DNA from: Juglans regia
Taxonomy: Eukaryota; Streptophyta; Magnoliopsida; Fagales; Juglandaceae
NCBI RefSeq assembly: GCF_001411555.2
Contig: NC_049905.1
Span: 8,027,053-8,091,052, forward strand
Length of the DNA stretch: 64,000 nt
Direction: 5' to 3'
The notes under the pieces are model-generated. The model worked only from the letters and a program-made list of their open reading frames with translations, was not told the origin of the DNA and did no database searches. Position numbers and translations under genes: made by a program. Position 1 is the first letter of the stretch, and every line of letters starts with the position of its first letter. Below are positions 22,955 to 33,983 of this stretch, piece after piece.

Positions 22955-23204
22955 TGTTGGATATTAACCTCAACCATATTGTTGCACACTCAAAAAATAA
23001 CAAGCTGCAATAATCCACATCAACAACACCAGAACCTTCAAGAATTCTTCTTTACGTTCTGCTGTAAAAAACTTCTTGTTCATTTTCTTTGTTTTTTAGT
23101 CATTACATGATGTACTCTTAGCCTATGTAAGTTGTCTAAGGCATTATGTAATGTTTGGATTATTATGAAATGAACATATAGAGAACTTTTATTCTCTTCT
23201 GTTA
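22955..23204 (+). repeat. 5' LTR of the Copia element
   Basis: Begins TGTTGGATATTAACCTCAAC and ends TTCTCTTCTGTTA immediately before the primer-binding site. The TATA-like site is mutated (ctatgtaag), so promoter strength is probably lost. Confidence 0.88.
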
Positions 23205-23252
23205 TGGTATCAGAGTTGCTAGACTAGCAGTCTCTCTAATCCTTCTTTCACC

Positions 23253-24154
23253 ATGGCCGCTGAACCAGTAAATCCCATTACGTTTGCAACCTCTATTCCT
23301 TCTTCCTTTTCACATCTAGTGACCATCAAACTCAACTCTAAAAAATACTTGCTTTGGAAAGTCCAACTTTCAGTTTATTTGAGAGGGCATGACCTCTTCT
23401 CTTATGTTGATGGAACGCAGGTTCCTCCACCACAAATGCTTCCTACTGAAGTTGATTATGTCATCAAAATCAACCTAGCTTATCTTTCTTGGCAACGAAC
23501 AGATCAACTTATTTTGAGCATTCTCTTCTCCTCACTAACCAAATCTGTCATTGACCATGTTATTTCAGCAGGTACCTCACGAGAGTTATGGATTGCACTT
23601 GAGTCTATGTTCATCTCACACTCTCAAGCAAAGGAGTTTCAAATTCGGTATCAACTTACCAACCTGTCCTGAGGAGAGCAATCCATATCAGACTAATTTA
23701 GCAAGGTGAGGATGCTAACTGACACTTTGGCTGCCACAGGAAACCCCCTCCTGACAAAGAATTTGTAACATACCTCATAAATGGCCTGGGTTCTACTTAT
23801 GAATCCTTCATAACTTTTGTTACCACTAGAACCGAACCAGTGACCTCTCATGAGCTCCACCACCTGCTACTTATTCATGAAAGTCGACTGACCCATACAT
23901 CACGTAGCAATAACTTAGCCTCTCCTTTTGAGTCATCTGCAACTTTAGCACAGGCCATCAACGAGATCAGTGAGGAAGGGGCCCTTATCGTGGAGGATGA
24001 CATAATCGTGGTAGAGGAAGGTTCCCCTTTAACGGAGGACGATCATTTCCCAACTCACATTCCAATTTCATTCAGCAAAACAGTAACCCAAACAGACCCA
24101 CCTGCCAGGTTTGTAACAAACCCACATTGCTCTTCAATGTCATTTTCGTTTTGA
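23253..24154 (+). pseudogene. Copia gag, frameshifted
   Basis: Starts MAAEPVNPITFATSIPSSF. It has the Copia Gag pattern, with SHLVTIKLNSKKYLLWK near the N-terminus and a UBN2-type core up to the stop at 23672. The Gag reading resumes in other frames: around 23745-23860 it gives EFVTYLINGLGSTYESF and, after that, HELHHLLLIHESRL. The zinc-knuckle part is not preserved. Gag would form the cytoplasmic virus-like particle; this copy cannot. Confidence 0.88.
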
Positions 24155-24594
24155 CCATGCCTATCAATATGACCCACCCCAATCCTTCTCTACCAAATAT
24201 ACCTCCCCTCAGCCATCACAGATGCAACCTGGTACCCAGATAGTGCTGCTACTCACCATATAACCCATGATCTCTCTCATCTCAACCTTTCATATGAACC
24301 ATACAATAGGAATGAGCAAATTTGCATTGGAAATGGAACTGGTCTACCTATTCGTAATATCAATGATTCCTCTTTCTCTTCTAATTCTTCTTCTTTTCAT
24401 CTTCATAATCTTCTTCACAGTCCTTCTATCACCAAAAGTCTTGTCTCTGTTTTACAATTCTGTATTAACAACTTATGTTTCTTTGAATTTCATGCAACCC
24501 ATTTTTTGGTGAAGGGCAAACTGACAAGGAAGCTCCTCATTAGCGGCCTAACTCGTAATGGTCTCTATTAATTCCCTCATTCACTATCACCGTC

Positions 24595-25480
24595 TCCTCC
24601 ATCTGTCCACCTTGGTGAAAAGGCCTCTCTTAGTTACTGGCATCGAAGACTGGGTCACCCCTCTCTAGACATTGTTTCCAGAATAATGAGCACTAACTGT
24701 TTGCCATATTTCCCCATTGATTATGCTTTTGTTTGCCCCAAATGCCCCTTAGCTAAAGCTCATCAGCTGCCCTTCCCTTTAAGTTCAACTACCTCTGTAA
24801 AGCCTTTGGATCTGATATGGGCCGATGTATGGGGCCCAGGCCCCTTGTCTCAAGAAATGGTTTCAAATATTACTTATCTATCGTCGATCATTTCACAAGA
24901 TTTACATGGTTTTTTCCTATAAAAAACAAGTATGATGTGTTATCTATCTTTACCTCTTTTATTACATTTGTTGAATGATTTTTTAATACTAAAATCATTT
25001 CCTTACAAACTGATGCCGGAGGTGAATTTTGACCTCTTACATCTCTTTGCAAGATCCTTGAAATCACCCACCGATTCTCCTGTCCTCATACACACAAACA
25101 AAATGGTCTCGTTGAACGTAAACACAGACATATCGTTGAAACTGGGCTCACTCTCCTAGTCCAAGCCTATATTCCCTTATCTTTTTGGGATAATGCTTTT
25201 AAAACAGCCACATATCTCATCAACTTACTTCTCACACCTATGTTACAAAATCGATCTCCATACTTCATGGTTTATCACAAACCACTCGACTATTCCTATT
25301 TAAACATTTTTTGTTGTGAATGTTGACCTAATCTACAACTGTATAATCGTCACAAGCTCAATTTTCGCTCTATTTCATGTTTATTCCTTGGTTATTGTCC
25401 CTCTCACAAAGGATACAAATGTCTCAATCTCCAAAATAATCGTTTCTATATTTCACAGGATATCACCTTTGATAAAAAAC
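24595..25480 (+). pseudogene. Copia integrase, broken
   Basis: The GAG-pre-integrase zinc site is intact: WHRRLGHPS (HxxxxH) followed by CPKC. The core then continues across several frames. DLIWADVWGPGP and IVDHFTRF give the first Asp. LQTDAGGEF gives the second. GLVERKHRHIVE gives the Glu, so the D,D-35-E residues can still be read. At least two frameshifts or stops (for example after 24920 and at 24974-25035) prevent translation as one protein. Integrase would insert the DNA copy into the host chromosome. Confidence 0.88.
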
Positions 25481-25862
25481 ACATTTCCCTACAAAATTCC
25501 CAATTCCATTAATTCAGTCTCTCAACCCACTACACTCACGGTACCCCTCCCTTGTTTTCCCACTTGAATTCTTGGCCCAGTTCCACTTCACTCCTCAGGC
25601 CCATCGAATCACTCTCCTAGTCCACTCAAGTCCTCATACTCTCTCCTAACGTCTTCCTCAAATCCTTCAACAAAAACCCCTAATTCTTCCCATCACTCAT
25701 CTAATCTCAGACCTTCCTCCTCAACCAACTCAAAATCTTCCTCTCTTAATTCCTCCACGTTCACCCATCATTACTCGCTCTCAAACAAACTCATCTCAAC
25801 CTAGTCTTCTCACCAACAACATAGTTCCTTATCCCTTTCGCCACTGCTTCATTTACACTGCA

Positions 25863-27108
25863 ATGGTACTAGATGAGCCTTCCTTTTTCACCTTAGCCTC
25901 TAAATTTCCCGAATGGCAAACTACCATGACCAAAGAATTTGAAGCCCTTGTCAAGGCCAACACTTGGACTCTTGTTCTACCTTCCTCTGTTTCTAATCTT
26001 GTTGGCTACAGGTGGGTCTTTCGTACAAAGTTGTATCGTGATGACTCCATTGAAAGCCGAAAAGCAAGGCTCGTGGCCAAGGATTTTCACCAACAACCCA
26101 GTATAGATTATATCGAAATGTTCAATCTGGTTGTTAAACCCTCCACAATCATATTAGTCATCTCAATTGCAGTTACTCGTGGATGGTGTCTTCGGCAGAT
26201 TGATATTCAAAATGTCTTCCTTCACATCAGGCTCACTAAGACCATTTTTATTCAACAATGCAAGAATTCGTTGATCCACTTCGGCCTGACTTTGTTTGCA
26301 AACTCAATAAGGCCATTTATGGCCTTAAACAAGCTCCACATGCTTGGTTCTTAGAACTAAGCTGTTGGCTTATCAATTACGGATTCTCAGCTTCAAAGGG
26401 TGACCCTTCTCTATTTATTCTACACAAAGGTGATATCTACATTTTGGTTTTAGTGTATGTCAATGATATCGTAATCACCTCATCTTCCTTAGCTGTAGTT
26501 GATAGTCTTATTACCTCTCTTGGTCAAGCTTTTCCAATTACAGATTTAGGTCCTGTATCTTACTTTCTTGAGTTGGAACTTGATTATCTGAATGATGTTC
26601 TACTTATTTCCCAAAGAAAATATATTTTTTATCTCTTAAAGGAGACCAATATGCTTGGTGCAAATCCAATTTCATCACCCATGTCTGCCTCCATCAAACT
26701 TTCAAAATTTGACTCTCCATCCTTTGAGAATGTCATGTTGTTTAGAAGCATTGTAGGTAGCTTACAGTATCTGTCCTTAACTAGGTCAGGCGTTCCCTTG
26801 CTGTTAACAAAGTGTGTCAATTCATGCATGAACCTAAACTTAGTCATTGGACAACAGTTAAAAGAATCTTTCACTACCTTAAATCCACCATTAATCATGG
26901 ATTGTTCTTCACTAAAAAATTTGGTTTCACACTCCATGCCTACTTTGATGCAAATTGGACAAAATGCCAAGATGATAGGAGTTCTACAGGTGGTTTTTGT
27001 ATCTTTCTGGGCAATCATCTTATCTCTTGGAGCTCACGAAAGCAACGCAATATTGCTCATTCCAGCACTGAGGCTGAATATAAGGCCTTAGCCAACACCA
27101 ATTGTTGA
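25863..27108 (+). pseudogene. Copia reverse transcriptase and RNase H, broken
   Basis: The RVT_2 domain starts at EWQTTMTKEFEALVKANTW (about 25910), runs through GYRWVFRTK, then shifts frame near 26260-26350, where KAIYGLKQAPHAWF begins the second part. The catalytic box usually written YVDD is YVND here (about 26455), so the polymerase site is lost. RNase H is readable as HAYFDANWTKCQDDRSSTGG and SSTEAEYKALA at 26935-27095, after a further frame change. The expected RNase H end and ENV-less Copia 3' end follow. The domain order identifies Copia beyond doubt. Confidence 0.92.
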
Positions 27109-27417
27109 GCTTATAAGGCTGTAAACCTTGATAAGGAAACTTAGTTTCACACTTTCATAGCCACATGTTTTGTGGTGTGATAATTTAGGTGCAATAGATT
27201 TGACTTCAAGTCCTGTGTATCACTCAAGCACCAAGCATATGGATGTTGACTTCCATTTTGTGAGGGACAAAGTTGTTGCCAAGACTCTTCAAGTTTCCTT
27301 CTGAAGCAACAAAGACCAATTAGCCGATGTCTTTACTAAACCATTAGTGGCTCAAAGATTTTCTATTTTCAGATCGAGTCTTACTGTGCTTGACACCTCA
27401 TTAGACTTGAGAGGGCG

Positions 27418-27662
27418 TATTAACCTCAACCATATTGTTGCACACTCAAAAACTAACAAGCTACAATAATCCACATCAGCAGCACTAGAGGCTTTAGGAA
27501 TTCTTCTTTACGTTCTGTTGTAACAAACTTTTATTCCTTTTCTTTATTTTTCAGTCATTACATGTTGTACTAAGTGCCTATATAAGTTGTCCAAGGCATT
27601 ATGTAATGTTTGGATTATTATGAAATGAACATACAGAGAACTTCTTTTATTCTCTTCTGTTA
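27418..27662 (+). repeat. 3' LTR of the Copia element
   Basis: Direct repeat of 22955-23204 from TATTAACCTCAACC to TCTCTTCTGTTA, about 89 percent identical by eye. It retains a TATA-like ctatataag. Confidence 0.88.
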
Positions 27663-29901
27663 TTGGGGAAGAGGAGGCACTGCATGTGCTAGCTGGAAGC
27701 ATTGGTTCACCGCAGAAAGGTTCCCTAAGGCCGGAATGTTTACATCTTAACATCTTTTGTCTATTTTGAAGTTTATGGTCTTTCAGAGAACTTCACGGCC
27801 TAGCCCTCAATACAGCAAACAAAATCTAGCCCAATGGATCTTTTGTAAAAGGCTCTATTCACAACCACTCTATGACTTCGACTCTTCGTCCAACGGTAAT
27901 AAAAAACAGAAATCATTGAGTACGGCCTCACATGTACACCTCCAATCATGTCAACAAGATAAATTCCAAATCATGATACCATTCACAGCACAAGACTGAT
28001 GGCATATTCCAGAGAATCAATATCTCCACAAATCATACCCAACGGCTAGCTAAGACAATATTCAATGTGTTTACATTTTCTTATTTTGTATCTAATCATG
28101 AATTGAGATTTCTCTTAAATTTTTTGATCAAATTTGACGGTATGATATATATAGATCAGAGATCGGCACAATATTAATTATATATTCATCATCATGTCGT
28201 GTCCACACTATCTGAAAATCGTATAAATTAGTCATAATATGTCTATCTCTCTTAAAAACACTCAAGGGATTATACCCCACGTTATATTTAAACGACTGTT
28301 CCACAGGCAACCCACTGGAGAAAAGGTAAACAATACACCTGTTTATACACTGTTCACATGTAGAGTGCATGAACAAGAACATATACTTTTTACCTAGCTT
28401 TTTTTATTCTCCTTATGTGTATTGCCTGTGTAGATCGATCAATACTTAAAAAAAGAACAGTGAGCCTAAGGTTATAGAGATCAAAGAACAAATTGATTCT
28501 CCCGGCAGTGTCTGTCTGTCTTTAACTCTGGACGTCTTTCTCTTGGACATATGCCTTTGTTTACTTCAAAAACAAGATCATTCTCCTTCCATTTCTGGTC
28601 AACAAAACCATGGAAAACAAAGAAAAAGTGTGCACATAAATGATAACTCCTCTTACTCTTTTTTTTTTTTTTTTTTTTTTTTCTTTTTTTACTGTTTTTG
28701 ACAACACCTTCTGCTTATTTTTAGTGCTCTCTCAGAAAAAGTGTGCACATAAATGATAACTCCTCTTACTCTTTTTTTTTTTCTTTTTTTCTTTTTTTAC
28801 TGTTTTTGACAACACCTTCTGCTTATTTTTAGTGCTCTCTCTTTCTTGCAAGCGATGTTCTTAAGCTGCTTTACGTACCCTTGAAGAACCTCTATATAGA
28901 TTTACCCAGATTCGTCTTCTCAGTAGTTATCAAACTGCAGTTGTTTTATAGAGCTTGAAACACCGACGAAATGACAGTTCAATCATTCATTTCTGTAACA
29001 GCTTTGAGGTGACTTCATTAAATTGGACTTGTTTTACCACATGCGATCAATCACCACAGAAAGTAGTACTATATTAGAACATGACAGGTATTCGTTTGTC
29101 TTTCTCCCTACCTGCATTTCCCTCAGATTTTTCTTTTTCTTTGTCCAGGTTCTGAGGTGCTTCGTACGTACTACTGTTTTTTCCTATAAAATTTCTCATG
29201 GTGGGTCTGGCTTTCCTGAACATCATCTTATCTCTTATTGAAGGATCTGCAATAAGATCCATTTTTCTGACTGATTTCTGCATGTGAGAGTTGCGTTGCT
29301 TAGAAACCGCGACTTCTGATCTGCAGCATCAATATCATTCAACACTCTACCCATCACTGGCTCTCCAATTTGCTACACAGATTCTTCATCGGACTCGGAC
29401 ACAGAGGTCAGTAATTAATATGGAGAAACTGATGTAAAAAATTTCTGTGTCACATTTTCCAAAGCTAGGGCTCTAAAAATATCTTTGATGGTACTGTCGT
29501 GATCTTTGTGGTGGAAATAGTCATCTCACATTATTGGAATGAACTACTTATTTTGCTTTCGTTTCTTTCAATTTGTTCACTTATGAGCAAATATACTTCT
29601 CGATTTTCTTAGGATGATTAAGATAGGAAATGTCATTTTTAACATTTTTTTTTTTTCAGTGTATTAATCTCGACGGTTACCATCTTCCCTAAATGACATG
29701 TGACACTCAACAGGGTATATAAACATCAAGTGTAACACGTGTCTAGTCTTCATTGGTACCAATAGAAGGAAGCTGCTATGATGCTTATTAGTATTTGGGA
29801 CAACAATAATGAATTAGAGAATGTTTGGGAATATAAATTTTCTCAAATATTCTCAAACTATTTTATTATTTTACAGACTATTTGATGGGTACCAACATGG
29901 A
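27663..29901. other. Intergenic, no gene
   Basis: No recognisable gene. It contains the ~110-bp tandem duplication at 28621-28841 and scattered AT-rich sequence. Open frames around 27757-27999 and 29023-29283 carry no domain. Confidence 0.4.
28621..28841. repeat. Tandem direct duplication of about 110 bp
   Basis: Copy 1 (28621-28733) and copy 2 (28734-28841) both run from agaaaaagtgtgcacataaa to ttatttttagtgctctctc. They differ mainly in the length of an internal poly-T/C tract. The near-identity shows a recent duplication. Confidence 0.92.
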
Positions 29902-30020
29902 TCTAATCTTAAAGATCATTTGTAAGTTCCAGATGAACCAATTACAAGATCAAGAGTTAAGAAAATCAAGGAAGCAATGCAAGAATTGATTCTTGAAACG
30001 AGTTCCTCAACAGGTCTAAA
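29902..30020 (+). pseudogene. Ty3/Gypsy pol C-terminal scrap
   Basis: A frame reads VPDEPITRSRVKKIKEAMQE and then LILETS. Plant Gypsy polyproteins commonly end with a G-P-ITRARAK-K-KEAL-L type motif, and this matches that pattern. No other Gypsy domain is visible nearby, so only a short remnant is present. Confidence 0.5.
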
Positions 30021-31047
30021 TTTTCCATTAGCTTAATTTTGGCTTTCTTGGGTGAGATGTTTTCAAATTGATTATTGGTTCAAGAGATTTCATTCACACG
30101 GGTTCATATCACTATTTATTACTATTTCACTCGTATTCACAAAGATTAATAATATCTAGATGAGCCCTTAAGGTCTTATTTTTAAGTTCTCCTACAGGCT
30201 TCAACCGCGGATTAAATGGAAATTAATGTTTGATTGACTGATTCACAATGTCTCATGGAAATGTTAATTTGTTAATATTGATGTTTTAATTTTTTTTATA
30301 ATTATAATGAGTTTCACGACAAGTAGTGTGTTGGCGCGCTAACTTGCAAGTAGCAAAATTATATGTATTATTATCATAATATTTTGGCAAAAACGGGTAC
30401 CTTGCTTACCACATGCACCATGGTGCATTGGATCCCTCTAGAAAGATGGGAAGGAAAACCGAAAGCTTGATGAAAAAGAAGTGAAAAATCATCAATCTTT
30501 TTGCCATATGTTTGCAGTGGAGAAAAGATCAGCTGCGCGCTAATGAATAGAGGGAACCAAACTCTACTTGATATGGCTAATTGGATGTGAGAATAGCAGC
30601 TTTGCGAACCAGCGTGATAAGGCATTATGAGAAGTGCTGAGTTAACAAGAAAATCTCTCAAATTATATCATAATTAAAATGATGAGAAGTTCTGACTTAA
30701 TTTAGTTATATATGATAGGTTAAGTCTACTTTATATTAAAAATATATATATATAATCTGATGTACCACAATAAGACACGTTAGTTTGTAAACTTTATTTT
30801 GTAAGATTTCTCTCTAAATCAATTATTTCTCAAAAATTATTTCTTATATCATTTTTTATACGTTCACTTTTATACACACCATCAAATATGTGATACTATT
30901 ATTCCAAATTCAAATTATATTTCTTGCAAGACAAATGCTATTTTTTAGTAAATATAATTATTATAATTATTTTTATTAATATAATATAATTTATTCAATT
31001 ACCATATGAGATGTCGAAAAATTATGACAAAACAACTGCCTTTTACT
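30021..31047. other. Intergenic, no gene
   Basis: AT-rich sequence without recognisable coding regions or complete repeats. A 95-codon minus-strand open frame at 30374-30661 has no domain. Confidence 0.4.
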
Positions 31048-31330
31048 TAGGGGTGGCAATTCGTTTTCATATCGTGTCAAGTCGTGAGTATTAGATTATA
31101 TGAGTAAATCCGAATCCGACCCTTCAATTAAATGTATTTGACCCTAAAATCCTAACTCGATCCATATAAAAAACGCATGACACGACTCACTTAACCCCTT
31201 TAGTAATTAACTTTTATTGGGTTAATTTAGACATGACCAATTTTAACTTGTTTAATCATTTTCAACTTGTTTAACTAGTTTCATATAAATGGATTGAGTC
31301 GACCGATATATTTACTTTTTAATTCAGTCA
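31048..31330. mobile_element. hAT-type left end, single-ended fragment
   Basis: It begins TAGGGGTGGCAATTCG and contains tandem-like CGTGTCAAGTCGTGAG, GACACGACTC and GGGTTAATT motifs. This pattern is common at ends of plant hAT elements that start TAGGGGTGGCAATTCG. I found no matching right end or target duplication, so it is likely truncated, and the right boundary given is approximate. Confidence 0.5.
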
Positions 31331-32532
31331 ATATAATTTCATATATAATACAAAAATAACTATATAAATTAATCTTTCACAATTATAACTGAATTTATGA
31401 TAAAATGTTGTATTATCATATTCAAACCAAAATCATAGAAGAAAATTAATATTTTCGTAAAAGAAATTATAAATTAGCAAAACAAATTAATAGGTGTCAA
31501 GCTGTCATATATTAATATTAATATACATATTCTCAACAACTAAAACACATATAAGACTTTAAATATTTGTAAAGTTTAAAGATATATATAATTTAATTGA
31601 AGGTAAGTTTTGCATGTTGACTAGTAATTAATCTATTTATTAATAGTATATTATCGGATCAACATTTTATTTCAAATTTATTTCTATCAAATCAAAACCT
31701 ATTTATTTTTCATGGAATTAACGTGTCATAATAGAGTAACGTAGATCTCGTATTTATTTATGTGAATTTCATATTTTTCTCACATAAATTTTATATTTAT
31801 TCGTTTTTATCAAAATAATTACACAATAATTATAAACTAACTACAGCAACTATTATTTTTCGTCTTAATATACCTCCCTCCGACTTTAATTTGTTTCTGT
31901 TGCCGTTAAAACTTTATCTGACGTGAACAAAAGCGTCGAAGATGCAATTATTTTTCCTGTTTTGCCCGACTGCCACATGTATTTGTTCTAGGTGTAGGCC
32001 CCGATCCCCATAACACCCACGTGTCTTGTACCTGACCCGTAAAATACGGTGTACTCCATGGGACCCACCTGATCAGACATACATAATACATTCCAATTAT
32101 TCATGAAGGGTGGGACCCACAGGACATTTCTTTCAAACAAAGTGGCTACATCGGAAGGAATGGATGAGAGATAGGCAAGAGAGTCAAATCAAATCAAAAA
32201 AATCCGTAACTACTCCTCCTCATATTGCCATACCCAACGTTGCCCATGCTGATGCATATACAAAGACAAAAGGCCAACCCCCACACCAAGTTTGGTGGGC
32301 CTCTCATTACTTTCTACACACTCTTAGGCCCAACCTCCAGTCCACGTGTCAGCTTCATATCTTATCATTTTATCTTAAATAATATTATATACAAATTTAT
32401 GATATAAAAATTTCTATTTTTTATCATTATCTTTTATTTCCATTTTTTTTCCCCACCTTCTATAATGGATATTTTTTAAGACCCACCATCATTTTTGGCA
32501 TCTCTTACTCTATTATACAAATACAACCTTAA
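31331..32532. other. Intergenic, no gene
   Basis: AT-rich to 31860, then more mixed sequence containing ccacacgtgtc-like and gacccac stretches. A 90-codon open frame at 32110-32382 has no domain. Confidence 0.4.
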
Positions 32533-32540
32533 CATTTCAA

Positions 32541-33579
32541 TAGAGGTGCTATCTGCACCATACACTAGGGCTGGGCTCCGACTCCGACAGAGTTGGAGTG
32601 CTCGTTTTCGACCTCCGACTCCGACAAGAGTCGGAGCCAAATTGGAGCTTCGACTCCGACTCCGAACTGGAGTCGGAGTTCGACTCCGATCGGAGGTCGG
32701 AGCTCCGACCTCTTATCGGAACTCCGATATAAGATCGGAGCTCGACGTGGCGCTCGAGCGGAACTCTTCCAGAGAGTTTCGCTCGACTTCCGCTCGACGT
32801 GTAGCTCGAGCGAACCTCTCTGGAAGAGGTTCGCTCGACTTCCGCTCGACGTGTCGCTCGAGCGAACCGCTCGACTTCCGCTCGACATGTCGCTCGAGCC
32901 AATGTTCAATACAACGTGTGCTCGACTTGCTCTCGACACCTCGCTCGAGCGCAAGTGTTCAATAAAAAAAATTTCGGAGTTGGAATCGGAGCTTCTTGGA
33001 GCTCCGACTCCGACTCCGAATAGATATTCGGAGCTACTCCGAATTCCAATGACTCCGACGAAGTCGGAGTCGGAGTCGGAGTCGAAGCGGAGTCGGATAG
33101 AGTCAGAATTTTTGAAATTTTGCACACTCCTACTATACACACTCTCTCCCCATCCCGCACCCTGCGGGATGAAGGTTTTCAACCCCGCCCCCTGCTCAAC
33201 CTAATAATCCATTAGGTCTATAAATTTTTTTTCTCTTTAAAATTTTTTTAACCCAAAATTATAATATAATTTAATTATAAGTTGTATTAAAAAAGAATAT
33301 AAACTTATTAGATGTTGATCTAGGAGGTCAAGACAATCTATTAAATTGAATTCAATTTCAAATTTTTAACAAATTGTATATATCTAATTATTTATATAAA
33401 CATAAAAAAATATTTTTTATTATAAATATAAAAGGGTGAGAAGTAGGATGCAGGGCAGGGCCCAATCAAGGTCAGCATTGAGGACCCCTAGCAGGTGGGC
33501 TACCCCGCCCCGCATGGAGGACCCCTAGCAGGACGGGCGAGGGCAAGGTAGCAAGGGCGGACCCCGCTGCCCAACCCTA
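32541..33579. mobile_element. GC-rich hAT-type element, host of a nested hAT MITE
   Basis: The outer element runs from TAGAGGTGCTATCTGC at 32541 to ...CGCTGCCCAACCCTA at 33579. Flanks are catttcaa (32533-32540) and catttcag (33580-33587), 7 of 8 matching. The inverted right end, TAGGGTTGGGCAGCGGGG, is very close to the left end of the hAT at 59820. Its left arm is split after 25 bp by the MITE at 32566-33132. Without that insert it is about 465 bp, with GGCGGGG/CCCCGCCC subterminal motifs. Confidence 0.75.
32566..33132. mobile_element. 567-bp hAT MITE related to the 4.56-kb hAT
   Basis: The left end is TAGGGCTGGGCTCCGACTCC and the inverted right end TAGGAGTGTGCAAAATTTC. The target duplication is ccatacac (32558-32565) and ctatacac (33133-33140), one mismatch. 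Subterminal GGAGTCGG motifs match the element at 2209-6771. The core holds about three units of the same GCTCGAC/GCTCGAG minisatellite and the same ctcgagccaatgttcaat tail. It lacks transposase and looks like an internal-deletion derivative of the larger family. Confidence 0.92.
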
Positions 33580-33587
33580 CATTTCAG

Positions 33588-33983
33588 AAGGAAGAGCTCT
33601 CAAATATCCCAAGGAGTAGCCATTTAAGAATGTAAAATTTTACTCCAAAGAAAAGAATATCTCGGTTTTTTTTCTACAAATTCAGGCATCTAGAAGACCC
33701 TAAAAAATCATCAATACTTCTTCAGTCTCAAGGAAACAACTATTACAACATAACCCCAACGACCAAGCTTTACCAACCCAAACTTCAACCACCGTCCTTG
33801 CTTATTTCTCAAATCTACATAATAGGAGATAGATTTCTATCTATACTTTTTAAATGGGTAGATCCAGCACTTATGGTCATGGCATTTTCATCATTTTGCT
33901 CTTCCCTTTTACCATTAGACAGTCTCTGTATCTTGATGGTCAAAATGACATGACATTTTTCGATTGCCAAATTCCACCAACCA
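33588..33983 (-). other. Probable 3' UTR and downstream flank of the XBAT31-like gene
   Basis: The stretch directly downstream of the stop codon of the minus-strand ligase gene. No other gene is visible. I could not fix a poly(A) signal. Confidence 0.45.

Larger units (their letters stand above)
22955..27662 (+). mobile_element. Ty1/Copia retrotransposon, full-length but dead
   Basis: About 4.7 kb. The 5' LTR is 22955-23204, the tRNA-iMet primer site tggtatcagag is 23205-23215, then gag, integrase, reverse transcriptase and RNase H in Copia order. A purine-rich stretch, gacttgagagggcg, precedes the 3' LTR at 27418-27662. The two LTRs differ at roughly 25-30 of about 245 positions by eye, so the insertion is old. 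Reading frames are broken by many stops and frameshifts. The 3' LTR keeps a TATA-like ctatataag (27578-27586), while the 5' copy has ctatgtaag (23123-23131). I could not define a target duplication, and the 3' LTR lacks the first bases TGTTGGA of the 5' copy. Confidence 0.93.

Noticed and set aside
32495..33204. Open frames of up to 205 codons on both strands
   Set aside because: They run across the boundaries of the nested hAT MITE and follow its GGAGTCGG and GCTCGAG repeats. There is no domain, and the frames cross target duplications.
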